From: Manduca sexta
Taxonomy: Eukaryota; Arthropoda; Insecta; Lepidoptera; Sphingidae
Assembly: GCF_014839805.1 (NCBI RefSeq)
Contig: NC_051142.1
Location: 4,278,001-4,342,000 of the forward strand
Direction: 5' to 3'
Length of the DNA: 64,000 bases
The notes under the pieces are model-generated. The model had not been told where the DNA came from. It saw nothing but the letters and a program-made list of their open reading frames with translations, and ran no database searches. Positions 24,645 to 37,097 of the stretch are shown piece by piece. Within the stretch, counting starts at the first letter, position 1. Each line of letters begins with the position of its first letter. A program made the position numbers and the translations under genes.

Positions 24645-26254
24645 AGTCTCACATAATAAAGAATAACAATATAAATATATAAACACAAATATTAATATAT
24701 AAAATACATATTCTATCTTCATACTTGCTCATCTTAATTAATTAACAGAGATCCATTTTCATTTTAACATTTCTAAATGTGGCGTAATATGCATCAGCGT
24801 TATCAATGAATAGGTACTGAGCTCGAAAAATTATTACGAAAAGTTTTTTACAGCATTAATTGCAACCTTTTGTGAGAACACTTACGCTGTATGAAATGAA
24901 ACAAGTTTGTTAATTTAAACATTTTAAAAATAAATGTATTTCTGTGGTTGACTGGTTGTGTTCCTGAATTTTTTATATGTGGTTTTGTGTTATTTTGATG
25001 AAGTTTTTCCGTCACTCTAGTTGAGTAATGTCTTACTTCGTTTTACGTATAGTACAAAATATATTAATATATTTTTGAAATCAACTTTATGGGTTATATT
25101 ATACTTACACCCACATTTTCTCACCTTTACATCATTCAAATGTCGACTATTAGAGACTGGCTCAAACACTAAAAACCTCCACATTTACTGTAAGCTTAAA
25201 TAAATAAATAACATGCATTATTTAGCTTTACAAAGAGCACAGGCCGGACTTCGGCTTTCATGAAAGCCAAATAGTTTCCTCACAATTCAATGATAGCGTT
25301 GCTTTGGGAGCTTTACTTACACGTCCCAAACCTTTGCATAGAATTTAGGGCCTGACAAGATAAGACGCCTTTATAAGGGTTTCGGGCCGAGTTGTATTTA
25401 TTTTAGCCTATATTTTGTTGTTGAATACGTGTACAGTCAGCTATAAACTAGAGGAATGGATGTAAAACTTCAAGTAGACTAAAATAAAATTTACCTTTTA
25501 GCTTATTTCAGCAAAGAAACCTTGTTATTAAGAATACACAAACACATAGGCGGTTTGAAGTTTTGTAAAATTCACCTTAAGGGTATTTCATCAACCTCAA
25601 TTTCTTGTATATTAATACAGGTAGGGAACGGTTACCACGCATGATTGGTCTCAGTTGTTTTTTATTTTCCCATTAAACATGTCTGTGGAAAGATGTCATA
25701 CATCACTATAAGAAAGGGCGGCTCAATTGTCCTAAATTATGACTTTAACTATTAATACGTGGCCGTATTGGCTTATGAAAGTCATTTCGCGGCACAACAG
25801 TCAGCGCAGATAAAGCTCCGCACGCTATTTCCGAGTCGACCGCGTTATCTCGGCGACCACTAGCTGGCCACCAATGTTTAGCGTGGCGCGTTGTTTATGA
25901 TGTTGGTTAGTATGAAGTTATGTGCAAAGAATTCTAAACGGCTTAAGCGAAGGTGGCTCCCGGACAGGGGCTTATTTTCACGTAGCAGATATTTTGGAAG
26001 GTATGCGCAGAGACGATCTGCGTTAAGTGTAACTATTATTCGCACAAATACAGAAATAGAAAACAAATTTTCATTATAGCGTGAAGGCAGCATTCATGAA
26101 AAGCATAATGTTTGTCTTAAACATGTACCTTTAAATAAAATCCTTTCTTTTAGAACAATTTAAAAAGTTACTTCTATTTAATAAAAATCCACATTGTAAT
26201 AAAATATAAATAATAAATTATTTTTCTGATAATATTTTTTTTATATTATAATTT
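24645..26254. other. unassigned stretch with one GC-rich patch
   Basis: Bases 25785-25895 are GC-rich and complex (GAGTCGACCGCGTTATC, CGGCGACCACTAGCTGGCC). CCACTAGCTGGCC differs at one position from the CTCF core consensus, which alone is not evidence of binding. Overlapping open frames of 62 and 71 codons on opposite strands here look like by-products of the GC content. Confidence 0.3.
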
Positions 26255-26310
26255 TCTCCTGACGTTTCGAAAACTTTGCAGTCTTCATGGTCACAGGGGG
26301 ATTGAGTTGT
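26255..26310 (+). repeat. dispersed repeat, TTTCGAA/GCAG/ACGGGGGG motif, copy 1
   Basis: Reads ATTTTCTCCTGACGTTTCGA, AAACTTTGCAGTCTTCATGG and TCACAGGGGG. The same block recurs at 60936-61000 and, inverted, at 56785-56827. I recall this motif as common in Lepidoptera but cannot name its parent element. Confidence 0.65.
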
Positions 26311-27344
26311 TGGTCTACGGAAAAGTCAAAGTTACAATATCTACCTACATATTACAATTATACTCAATTAATAATTCGTGTAAACATAAAAATCCATTGT
26401 AAAAAATCCACAAGTAATAAAACTCCAACAGTAGTAGTAGAATCTTTCAGCACATTCCTCTACCGTAGGCAGTACAAAACAATTTACAGTAACACAAACC
26501 AGGCAATCTAAAATTCGAATTAACCGCTCTCCACAATACATCGAACGGACGAGATCACGAGATGCCTTTCCCTTCGGTTAGGATCTGTTTGATTTAAATT
26601 CACTGACGTGTTTGCTTGGAGGGTCAATGTTCATACTCAAGTTACGACCTAAAGTCCTCTATAAAATCCCTAGTATTGGAGAAACTAAACTATGAATAAA
26701 ATATTGCAAGAAGTAATTTTATAAAACTTTGCCTAAATGCAAATTTAAACTGATAAAGAAATTATTACTGAGATTTATGAGCCAGGCCGTTTTTGTAGAT
26801 AAAAATAAGTAGCTTTGTGTTCTAGTAATTATTTATTACCTTATTATAAATTCCTTTGATGAAAGAATTATGTTTTTCGTGAAAGTCATACGTCGGACAC
26901 AAGAACAATTAACCTAATTGTATCTTTAAAATAATAAGATATCTTTTTTCGAGAAAAGTTAATTTCGTAGAAGTAAAATACAAGCTACTCAATTAAAGTC
27001 CATCAGAGGTGCTTAATTGTGTTATCTAAGGCAGCTGTTTAACACAAAAGTCCGGAATTGCGTAACATGTCCAAGGAGACATTAAATATATAACTAACAG
27101 AATTTCTCTCCACTTTAATCTGTGTTGTTTAGAGAGTCCAGCTAATAATATACTTTTTCAATTGACTTAATTGGGTCTTTGTAGTCACAGTTTTCAATAC
27201 TATTAAAACTAAAAACCCAATTGTGTTTAGTGATTGTTGATTGTTAGTGCTTTTAATACTTTGTGGTTAATAGGCCTCGTCGCTTTAATTGAGAATTGAA
27301 ATTTGTTTTTGTGGTTATAAGCCTTAAAAAAAGACCTTATGAGG
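26311..27344. other. unassigned AT-rich stretch
   Basis: Nothing assignable is seen. Confidence 0.35.
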
Positions 27345-27705
27345 TTACTTAGTTGTCCGTCCGCCTGTCTGTCTGTGAAGACCCTTTTTCTCAGGAACGC
27401 ATATACGTATCAAATTGAAATTTATATCAAATACTCGGTCGCTTCAATTGTGAAAAAATCAAACTTGTAAATTAACGCGTTCAAAAATATGATCGGTTAT
27501 GTTGCATATTTTCTAACAATTTGAGATTTCATATGGGAATCAAGACTTATAGAGTTCTTCCCGTTGACTTAGAATCCAGATAATTAGATAAGAAGTCAGA
27601 AAGATGAAGAAAATAATCTAAAAGCCGTAAATATGTCCTTTAATAACAAAAAAGCTAGTTTGTATGGAAATCCCGGTGCGCGAGTCTAACTCACAATTGT
27701 ACGGT
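27345..27705 (+). mobile_element. dispersed TE-like repeat ending GCGCGAGTC, copy 1
   Basis: Shares ordered blocks with 52060-52480: GTCTGTGAAGACCC, TTTCTCAGGAACG, CAAATTGAAATTTATAT, and the end GGTGCGCGAGTCTAACTCAC. In Lepidoptera repeats of this kind usually begin with a GGTTCCGTA-type word and end near GCGCGAGTCCGACTCGCAC. The class is unknown to me; there is no coding sequence. Confidence 0.7.
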
Positions 27706-28731
27706 TTTTTTAATGGAACATTGCTATTATACTTGCGATATACCTAGTTCTGAATTTTTCAAATATTTTGTGTTTATCTTTTGGGCTCTGTTATAAAACA
27801 TACCACAAATATTAAGGCTTATAATATGAATCATACAGAATATCATACATTTAATAAGTTTCATTTCAAATAAACAACTACATTCGTTAAAATAAACACA
27901 TCAAATACTTCGATTTTCATATTTATTCTATGAACATTATTCCAACTGTCTCGTGATGTAAAACAAACTCATTCTCAGTTGCAGTCGCATTTATAATAAC
28001 AAAGGAAAACGGAAACTTGGCTGACTTCTTGTGCAGCTCCAGGGGAAATTAAAAATTGCGTTCACCGACTATAGAATAAAAGGTGTTTTTTTTTGTGGCT
28101 ACGATGTTTTTATAACGATCGCGTCCTTATTTTATTATTTCCCTTGTTTGTAAGAAGTACAATTGCCTTTTAAAACAGTTGTTATTTACTATAGAAATTG
28201 CAAGTTATTTAGATGAAATATGGGAGAGATGCGAGTTAAGTATGATAACATGTCTTATGTAATTTGTCACATGATTGTGGAATTCAAAAGCTGGTTTCCT
28301 GATTTTTCGAATAGTCTCTGACCATAAAAAGATGAATAATTTAGAGCAATAACTTTAAGAACAGGTCATCATCATTGCTAAAAATATTAAATCAGTGATT
28401 TTTGTCAGGTTTACGTTTTAGCAAGACATTATGCATAAGAATTCAACAATAATGCAAAAATGATAACATTTCTCTTACCTATAGTAAAATTAGCGCTGCG
28501 GTCAGTGCACTATTTTAATGCTAAAAGTTTGTACTGTTTATTACAAGCGAAAGCTCTCAAACAAAGGTACTTTCGTGCATTACGAAAAATCCGCTGTGGT
28601 CTCGTTTTTACAGAATTATATCAGTATTGTGGTAAATTTTTATGCAAATTTTGGATTAGTATTTACAAATCTATTTTAGCAATGAATCGAATTCTAATGA
28701 CGTAAAGGCTTATTTCTATTGGTTGTTAAAG
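27706..28731. other. unassigned stretch
   Basis: Bases 27950-28080 are more complex than average and include AACAAAGG, a Sox/TCF-type word, near 28000. The 81-codon plus frame at 28460-28705 has no recognisable feature and is taken as chance. Confidence 0.3.
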
Positions 28732-28925
28732 TCCGCATGCGGGGTACGGGAGAATTTCTGTTCACGCATGCCAAATGGGCGCGTGCGGTAAGCGTTTTGA
28801 TCATTTGATGGAGCCCGCATACGGGATATGGAAAGTTCTTGTTCAAGCATGCCACCTAGGCAGGATGTGGTAGCGATTTTTATAAGTCGTTATTCCGTAT
28901 TCAGTAACAACCTGCATACGGTGAA
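28732..28925 (+). repeat. 82-bp tandem duplication plus partial third unit
   Basis: A unit starting TCCGCATGCGGGGTACGGGA at 28732 recurs 82 bp downstream as CCCGCATACGGGATATGGAA, and both units carry CGCATGCCA or AGCATGCCA at the same offset. A third CCTGCATACGG starts at 28911. The units are diverged and GC-richer than the surroundings. This may be a fragment of a satellite or of a transposon's internal repeats. Confidence 0.65.
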
Positions 28926-30924
28926 ATGACTGATTTAACCACCAGTGAAGAAGAGAAATGGCTACACTGAAAATATTCCTAAAAAAATTAAGTATTTTAT
29001 ATTCTCAAACTAATTTCAAAAACTAAAGATGTAAGCCTCGATTTGCCTTTCCGTACACACTTCTACAAAAATGTAGGTAATTTTGAAAGGGTACAAGTTT
29101 CTTTCGAAAGTTGAAAACACTTCGAAAAGAGTTCGTTCTGAAATTAGTCGCTTCTGTTTGCTTAGAGGCGGAGCATTTAGCTTAAGCGGCCGGTAGCCTT
29201 TATTCGCTGCATCGGGTATGTCATGTCAGTAATGTCTTTACAGTTCTGTTACAATTCATTGGTGAATGGTATAATTTGCTAATAAACTAGGCGTTGATCG
29301 CCACTTTACCCGCATGATAGGCGCACTATATCGGATGATAGCGCCATTTGAGAAACGCCAGTGCTATCTACTTTAAAAATCAGATTAAAAATTCCGATCT
29401 TAATAAATTTTCAGCAAAAGAACAGGATTAAAAGCCTATATGTTTATTCAGGACATCGTATATCTATGTGCTAAATTGTATCTAAATCCGTTTAGCAGTT
29501 TCTGGGTTCAGTTCTAATAAACATAGACACATCTAAACATTTTCGCAAACATTAGCATTTTTAATATTTGTAAGACAGTAAGATATGATTAATAAGATAA
29601 GTAGTAGGGAAATGTAACTTATGTGATTTGGTCACTATTGTGTTATAAAAATAAACAAAGAAAGGTAAGTATATTGTCATTAAAGGCAGATAAAGTTAAG
29701 TAATTCTATCTATGATATGAGTAGCTGTGTATGTTGGCATTGTATCATTTTTGGGTAGTCGTGTCTTAGATCATAAAACAGCTTCCGCCAGTCGTACCTT
29801 TAGTTTTGTACAAAATTCTATTTTCGCCTCATTTTAATGAAAACCTTTTTATTTTACACATAATTTAATGCAAGGTTTTACTGCAGTAGATGTAAGTGGA
29901 ACAAACTTCAAGTGCAGACACGAGTGATCCCCTATTGTATTTCTGTGAGAAGAAAAGAGCCACTGACACCAATATCTGTTCATGGCTTTAAATTCATGCA
30001 GATGTGCCAATAGTAAATCCACGCGGGTTTTAAAATAGTAATGTATGTTTCCGTTGCTTTAGTACAGTTAATTTTGAGTTTTTGAGGAACGGTTTTAATT
30101 CCAAATAGCTTTTATATTTTCATGACGTGTTGGCAATGTGTTTCAGAAATGGTTTGTGTATTTCTCTGTGGAAAGTAATTTATAGCTACAGCTAAATTAA
30201 AAGCATCTCTTTGCTAGTAAAAGTACGAAGTCAGTATTTCGATTAATTGCCCCTAAATAAATCCTTCGGCGGTTCCGCGCAGAGCAAGAAATATATATGA
30301 TTTATTATCAGTTAATATAGTGCATTACTTCGCATACAATATTACCCTACTTCAAGCCACACGTCATGCAATGCGTGTGTATAATTGTGGACGCGTATTT
30401 CATTGTTAATGACGTTAATATCTTAACATAGCGGCCTGTTGGGTGTATACTTTTATTAATTACGCAAACTACGATAACAATATATCACACTTAAAGGTTC
30501 CAATTCCAATACAATTGCGGAATCTATACTTCTCAGTAGTTTCGTGTTGTCTAAGGCTCTTCTAGATTTAAAGTAGTAATTGACGAATTAAACTAGTTAT
30601 ACTATACTTTATGTACTGGCTTAAGGAAGAAACAGAACGGATCAACAGGAGTGTTGACTGGATAAGATTAGGTATTGGAATATAGACATCATTAGTGGAT
30701 GGATTTATGGCGCTCTCCGTGGAAACGCCTAGTCCAGAAAAAGCCTTGCGCCTACAAGGACCTTGCGTGACGCAGGTCTTTTGTTGTATTTTTTTTATGC
30801 TCAACCAGCAGCCTTCTCTGGAATCTGTAGCTACACCAATGGCTAGAATATTATCATAGTGGAACTTCTGAAACTGCAGCTGCATAAAACTAAGAAACAT
30901 AAAAATAATTTTAACAAAAAATTA
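28926..30924. other. unassigned stretch
   Basis: GC-richer patches occur at 29155-29220, 29285-29365 and 30690-30850. The last carries a 110-codon minus frame (30568-30900) with no recognisable domain, next to a transposon-like repeat. No gene is supported. Confidence 0.3.
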
Positions 30925-31345
30925 AACCGCCTTCAACAACCACTCAAAACCAAAAAATAATTTCATATAATAAGTATATATTTGATACCAATTTTGGAGT
31001 CGGTGCCTAATTAAAATTGCATTGCATATATGTATATAAGTATGTGAGCAGTACAGTCAACCAAACTCAATGCAAAAACATAACTAAATACGTCACAGGA
31101 AAGCTAAATTCGCGATTTGGTTTTCTTGGACGACCAAATTATTCTAGTTTTTTTTATTTTAAAACCAAACTACCGAAGCGATGTTGAAAAAAAATTTATG
31201 GGACCAATCTGTAGAGAAATTCTTTCGAATAAAAAAAGAATTTTCCAAATCGGTTCATAAATGAGCGAGTTCTGAGGTAACAAACACACCAAAAAAAAAA
31301 ATTCACGTCGAATTGATAACCTCCTCCTTTTTTTTGAAGTCGGTT
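30925..31345. mobile_element. TIR-bounded dispersed element
   Basis: The left end reads AACCGCCTTCAACAACCACTC without its last base on the consensus and the right end, read inverted, AACCGACTTCAAAAAAA; they form imperfect inverted termini. The interior, read from the right, contains GGAGGAGGTTATCAATTCGA and ACCTCAGAACTCGCTCATTT, a repeat I recognise as very common in Lepidoptera. It has no transposase. Target duplication is unclear because both ends lie in A/T runs. Confidence 0.6.
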
Positions 31346-32515
31346 AAAAATGGAGGAACTTGTAATACAATGACCATCTGCATTATATAAAGTCAAAGTA
31401 GAAGTATACACGCCCCACCTCTACTTTTATTAGAGTAGCGCAAAGTGAGAATTGAAGTTTGAGTTCAACTTCACCGTGCCAACGGGTCAGGGTTTCCAGG
31501 TAACCGTTTTTAATCGGATAGTCTTTTCATCGGGTAGTATTTTTTAGAATTAGCGTATCTAATTAAAGTAAAAATATTTTAAATTAATGGTAGTCCAATT
31601 TAAATGTAACTTTAAATGTAAAATGGTTAGTCAATGTTGTTACCTCTTGATATTTTTGGTATTATAATTTTGTCGTCAAATAATTTCCTATAGCCAATGG
31701 TTCGCAAAGATATAGGTATGTTACCATCAATAATAAAAATCCAAATTTACCAGCGAAGTAAAGCATGCCTTTGTCGCTCGAAGAGCACTAATATGTTTCG
31801 ATAATAATTATTTTGTTCCTTTGTTAATCTATCTATGTAGGCAATATCTGGAGATAGAAAAATAGACTTATTGAAGTAAATAGTATCGTCTACTTTGGTA
31901 TCTGTTGCTGGAAAAAGAAACATGTTGAGGTATCATGATATTTATTTAAATAAGGGCAAATTGTTCAATCATGACATAAAGGTTATAATTGTATGAACTC
32001 TAATACGAACATATTGAAAATGACAGTGGTGTGAACAAAGTTGTTAAATTCCAGGTTTTAATTTATTTGATGGGTAAATTATATCTGATAATTGAAAAAT
32101 CCGCCTTAAATCTAACTGGGTCTAAGTTTAGAACAACGGTAGACCATCCATGAAACAAGTCTTGTCAAGTCTAACAGCCCTGGTGAGAATGCGTTTGAAG
32201 AGCGGCGGACGTGGGCGGCCGACACAGGCAAATTGCGTCAATCACACTTTTGTTCCTAGAGTTGACGTTTTGTTAAACGTTGCATTGACTTCAAAGGAGA
32301 GAACACGAGCCTTTGTGCTGGTGTATAATGCACTCTATTGTAGAATTATTGAAGTTGAAACTGTTTAAGTATAAGATAAGGATGGGACAGTTTGAACTAT
32401 GTAATTTTATTGTTTTCTACATAAATAAAAAATTCTGAATAAAAGACATTAGTAACAAACATTTGAATATTTCGAAAACATATTATTGTTCTTGGTCAGA
32501 CTTAACCGTTGTATT
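31346..32515. other. unassigned stretch with a GC-rich patch
   Basis: Bases 32170-32340 are GC-richer and hold a 72-codon open frame (32150-32368) that starts in ordinary AT-rich sequence. Inside it CCCTGGTGAGAATG resembles a splice donor, but no acceptor or homology supports an exon. Confidence 0.3.
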
Positions 32516-32843
32516 AACAATAATAATAATATCAGCCCTGCATTATATACTTGCCCACTGCTGAGCACAGGCTTCCTCTACTACTGAGAGGGCTTAGGCC
32601 TTAGTCCACCACGCTGGCCTAGTGCGGATTGGTAGACTTCACACACCTTCGAAATTCCTATAGAGAACTTCTCAGATGTGTAGGTTTCCTCACGGTGTTT
32701 TCCTTCACCGTTAAAGCGAACGATAAATTCGCAAAGAATACACACGTGATTTTTTAAAAGTCAGAGATGTGAGCCCTTGGGATTTGAACCTGCGGACATT
32801 CGTCTTAGCAGTCCGTTTCACACACAACTAGGCTATCGCCACC
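32516..32843 (-). mobile_element. SINE family A, near full-length
   Basis: The plus strand reads from ATCAGCCCTGCATTATATAC through CTACTACTGAGAGGGC, CACGCTGGCCTAGTGCGGAT and GGATTTGAACCTGCGGAC to AACTAGGCTATCGCC. This is the reverse complement of the 12041-12362 element including its A/B-box head. The head abuts an inverted repeat at 32844-32892. No clean target duplication is seen. Confidence 0.9.
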
Positions 32844-32892
32844 GAATACGATTATTCCGACGTTTTAACAATACGTCGAAATAATCGTATTC
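32844..32892. repeat. inverted repeat (19-bp arms, one mismatch)
   Basis: GAATACGATTATTCCGACG is followed by an 11-base spacer and then by CGTCGAAATAATCGTATTC. It begins immediately beyond the tRNA-like end of the family A SINE. Confidence 0.75.
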
Positions 32893-33210
32893 CTGCAAAT
32901 GTATGTATAACGGCTAGGCTAGGTTATAAATTCAGCAAATTAATTTACCTTGTTAATATCGGAACGCTAAAACGAGGTATAACTCTAATGAAGTGTCCTA
33001 TATTATTAAAGGGCCGGAAGCCGCATGAATAAATGAAACGTGTGAATGAACAATTGGCTCACGTCAAAAACGGACCAACCCACTTAAATTTTAATTAGTC
33101 AGAAATGTTTTCAATGTCTGCACAAAAATAATGTGCGTTTAGCGAGTTCCAGTTATGAGTAATTAAGGCGGGTCTCGATAATATATTACGTTTTTATTTT
33201 CTTTATATTT

Positions 33211-33560
33211 GACTGCCTCGGTGGCGTAGTTGTAATTGTACATGGTATAAGTACGACTGCCGCGCTGAAGTCCTGGGTTCGAATCACGGGTCGGGCCAAA
33301 AATAATTGGCACTGGGTTTTTCCATCTTAAAAATTACTCAGTCGCAGCTCGGAGTCAGGAAGTGGGCGGTGTAATACCCCCGTGCCTCGGAAAGCACATA
33401 AAGCCGTTGGTCCTGCGCCTGATCTCTCTCCGGTAATGTCGGCTTGCCGTCTCACCGAACTATGAGAGTGAGGGAATAGAGAGTGCACCTGTGTATATAT
33501 CCTGCGTACCTGGCTGATCTCCATTGACATTAGCCGCTGTGGTCAAAATTCGGCGGTAAC
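33211..33560 (+). mobile_element. SINE family B
   Basis: Starts GACTGCCTCGGTGGCGTAG with a perfect B box GGTTCGAATC in a slightly mutated context (CACGGGTCGGGCC). The body follows the copy at 40388 block by block (CTCAGTCGCAGCTCGGAGTC, CTGATCTCTCTCCGGTAATG). The right end is approximate. A 67-codon minus frame in it is a shadow. Confidence 0.87.
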
Positions 33561-36191
33561 ATGCAACAGATGAGGTTTGGAAGACATGTGAGGTCACGCA
33601 TAACATGAGAAAATCACGATGAACCAAAATGTTAAAGGTGTATAAAGTCTGTGAAAATATATTTTCTTGAACCGCAAAGGTAGTACATTGATTGATATTT
33701 AATCAGAGTGTAAAAGAAATTTGCCATTGTCATGTCATTTATATCTCAAGGACATCGAAAACTCGTAAAAGAAAACATTAAATCTCCCTATCGTATTCTT
33801 AAAATGTAGCACAACCTTGGAACACTAACTGGAATCGTGTCACTCAGTTACTACATAAAATACAATGTGTACAGTACCTAGTATAGTATTATTAAGATAA
33901 ACCACAAATATTTCATGCGACACGACTTGTATATACTGTGCGCGTAGTCACAAGTGTCTAGATGCTTCCTTATACCAGCTTAAAGGTATTTAAAAGCCTG
34001 GCATGCCGTGCCCTCGTGGTGGTTACTTTTTAGGGTTTCATACTCAAAGGGTACCAACGGAATGCTTTTACTGAAGCTTCATCGTTTGATCTGTAGCGAG
34101 TATGTCATTTTAAGGCATGAAAATATATCACTTTGTGGCGAATATCTTATATTAATATTTTAATCTTTAATAAAAAAACATATTAAAGATTTAAATATTA
34201 TGACAATTAGTCGTTCTTAATAAACTATCCCAATCTCAATCTTCAATCCAATTACGAGAATGAACCAATAAAGATAGATCAAAAACAGCGATTAGGATCG
34301 TTTATTGAAAACAGTGGTTAGTCGCATATAGTCGGTATTAGACACGCTTCAACTACTTTTATATTATTATTATCCTATAGTTTTAATAGCAAGGTTAACC
34401 GCGCTGGTACGCGGCTATCCGCTTAGTGCGTACGTGACAGTGCGTACGTGCCATAATGCTCTACCTTGGGTAATAAATGTAAACATCCCCACATCATTGC
34501 ACCCTGATACGCACTTTGTTGTTTATACTAATAAATTTATATTAAAACACCAAGTCAACTTTTACCTGAGAAAGTGTTTTACAATCTCGGATCCTTTTAC
34601 CAAACTTATAACTTTGCTGAATTTGATGTAAATTAAATGATTTCGCTTGATATAAAACAGACGAGCCAAAAAGTTTAGTACACGTCGAAGCATTCTTTGA
34701 AGGCCTTTGAGCCTTGTTAAACTTGCAAATAAATTTTCACAATGGAAAAGCTACACCTGTTTTAATAAAGCCAGTCGTTTCTACTGTAGTATCGCAATAT
34801 CGCGTTTTATTGTTATATTTCATTCTGACAGTTTTTATTGGTAGTAGGTTGTTTTAGGTTGGTTGTTGGTTTGATTGATAAATTAATAAAAGGGTTTAAC
34901 TAGAAACTTTTGGCTTACGTATGCGATTAACTCCTCGAATTATTTAAATGAAACCTGTTTATTAATTCGTATATTATTATATTTAATATGTAGAATGTAA
35001 TTACTTATAATTGATGCCGATACCCCAACAGGGTATTAGTACTTTAATAAATAAATAATATTGTCTTTAGTAGGTTTATTCAGTCTCAAATCCCACATTA
35101 GGAATCCTTGTGTCATTATTCTGAAAATTTTTAGTCGCTAAGAATAAAGTACCTTCTAATATAAATTACGGATCAAAAGCCTTTACCAAAATTTTCAAGA
35201 CCGAACTGTTGGTAGCGGCCTACCTCCAGCGATATTTTGCATCTTTATCGATTTTATTATTTAAAGACACTATTATTACTACTACCTACATCGTTTTCAT
35301 CTCTGCATCACTCAAATGTTGAATTGGTACAGAATGCCCTCAAAAATAAAACAAAATAAAAATATTAAAATTAATTTATGATACAATGCAGTAGACCATA
35401 TTTGGCACCTCAATGTCCGCTTCGGTAATTATTTTAAACTGTCGCTTCACACCATGACTCGAGTCACCGTAATAGACATTTCTGTTAGAAAAATCGATAT
35501 CATTGAATTAATAACAGTAGGACATGACAGCGAGCCAATGATAAAGCAACATGTCTGCTGTTTGTGCACGTATATTATATAAGTACTTGTGAATAAACGT
35601 AGATAATGCAAAAAATATGTTTTGCATGTTTACTGTTTAATTGTTAACTTTGTTATTGTTTTATCTGTAATGGAAGGATATATATATATGTTGAGACGTG
35701 TTGTTGGTTTCAGGTTCTTTATATTCTAAGTACACACACTACATATCAAGAGACCGAATGCTTTCGTTCTTGGATTTCACTTTCATTGAAACACATCGTT
35801 TTTTTTTTTTAATTTATATAAATAAGAGTAGGTACTATTAAGCCTTGTGGATAGGTATCACCGCTTTGTGTTGTCTGTTGTTAACAGTTTATAAATACTG
35901 AGGCCATAACCAATATTCCTTTCTACAGTCGTTAATGCTAACGATATGTGTAGGATAACATATCCTAGCGATAGATACAAAGAGACTTTCCCGCCCTCAC
36001 ACCCACCACTACAACTCCTGTAAGCCAGGATCAGCAGTGGCACGCATTTTATGACATCGAGCAGTGAAGCTCGGCGAGTCTCAGGGAAAAACTAATATGT
36101 CATTATCCCGCAACGAAATTAATCAAATAGAAAGATAGGGAGGAGTTGAAAATATTAATTGTCCACTTCCCTTCAGAGCAATGCAATAGAT
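33561..36191. other. unassigned stretch with small repeat remnants
   Basis: Bases 34018-34062 (TTTTTAGGGTTTCATACTC, AAAGGGTACC) look like the starting part of the repeat class seen at 27345 and 52060. Bases 35985-36045 (CACTACAACTCCTGTAAGCC) look like a worn repeat. Nothing coding is seen. Confidence 0.3.
34425..34450. promoter_or_regulatory. direct doublet of TACGTG-containing 12-mers
   Basis: AGTGCGTACGTG occurs twice, at 34425-34436 and 34439-34450, in a short GC-rich island (GCGCTGGTACGCGGC lies just upstream). TACGTG is the core bound by bHLH-PAS dimers containing Tango/ARNT, and the two cores are 14 bp apart. A transposon-derived duplication is the main alternative. Confidence 0.3.
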
Positions 36192-36499
36192 ACAAAGAGT
36201 TCTAAGATTATATTATAGAGCGGATATTGGCAATATTGCCATACAAAAATGTAGCGCTCATGCGATGGTGACTCCATGACCAATCCACTGTAAAATAGAA
36301 AAATATCAATGTAAAATACTTCATATAGTTATTTGCACGTTTTTAATATGCATAATAGTATATTTTCTGTAAATATGTTATTTTATATTATTATCTAAAG
36401 ACGTTGTAACATCTTGTCACACGGACATATCAAATAAGACGACTTATTACCAATTGGTAATAACGTTTGGATAAAAAAATTGACCCTGATGTCCGGTCT
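36192..36499 (+). repeat. unclassified dispersed repeat, uninterrupted copy
   Basis: Runs from ACAAAGAGTTCTAAGATTAT to CCCTGATGTCCGGTCT and matches the copy at 39089-40203 over its full length, allowing for small indels. It contains the perfect 20-bp palindrome TTATTACCAATTGGTAATAA at 36444-36463. CGGACAT and ATGTCCG face each other across its right part. No coding sequence and no assigned superfamily. Confidence 0.82.
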
Positions 36500-36726
36500 T
36501 ACTGTTTAACGTTTTTGTGCGGATATTTTTATACACCTTTTCTGTTTTATGGGAGCGCCAACGATTGTAGAAAGGCATCTAGCCACGGCTTCTGATGTGT
36601 TTTGGTTATTGCGGTTTGTATTGTGAGATTACTAAATGTCTCCAAATAAATTTGTACATCTTAGTATATAACTTAAAGCTTTGGTTAGTAATTTAGGTGG
36701 ATGTTGAATAATAAACTTTTTGATGT

Positions 36727-37097
36727 TGCAGCCACACTATCGTGTTATAACAATGACTATAATGGCCATAACTGAATATGAACTAGGTGCAGTCACGATT
36801 TATGGTCATAATTTTACAATGTCAATCAATATGGCACATGAGGATAGGCAATAGCTCCGATGGCGGTCATTTTACGTATACCAAAGTCGATTACCGAATT
36901 AATTTTTGCATGAGTGGCCACACTACAGTTTGATCAGTGGGGGTCATGAGAAACCATCTTGCAAATGACATTTTTACTACGTAGTTCACTGCCATATCTA
37001 GATAGACCTAAGTGTAACCACACCACTTCAGGCGTTAATTTATGGAGTAATTTAATGGCATAATTATTGTGGTAAACGGTAAGGTAGTGTGGCCGCA
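36727..37097. mobile_element. candidate TIR miniature element
   Basis: The left end reads TGCAGCCACACTATCG and the right end, inverted, TGCGGCCACACTACC, giving imperfect inverted termini about 370 bp apart. A further GTGGCCACACTACAG lies inside near 36915. No target duplication is certain and no transposase is present. Confidence 0.5.

Noticed and set aside
24334..24722. Open frames of 110 and 112 codons on both strands
   Set aside because: They lie within the family B SINE, and closely similar frames recur at 33327 and 40504; they are repeat translation, not genes.
25857..25869. CTCF-like core CCACTAGCTGGCC
   Set aside because: One mismatch to the vertebrate core and no flanking support; such a match is expected by chance in 64 kb, and insect CTCF preference differs.
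30568..30900. 110-codon minus frame
   Set aside because: No domain recognised. It lies beside a TIR element in a GC-richer patch; the coding signal is too weak to report as a gene.
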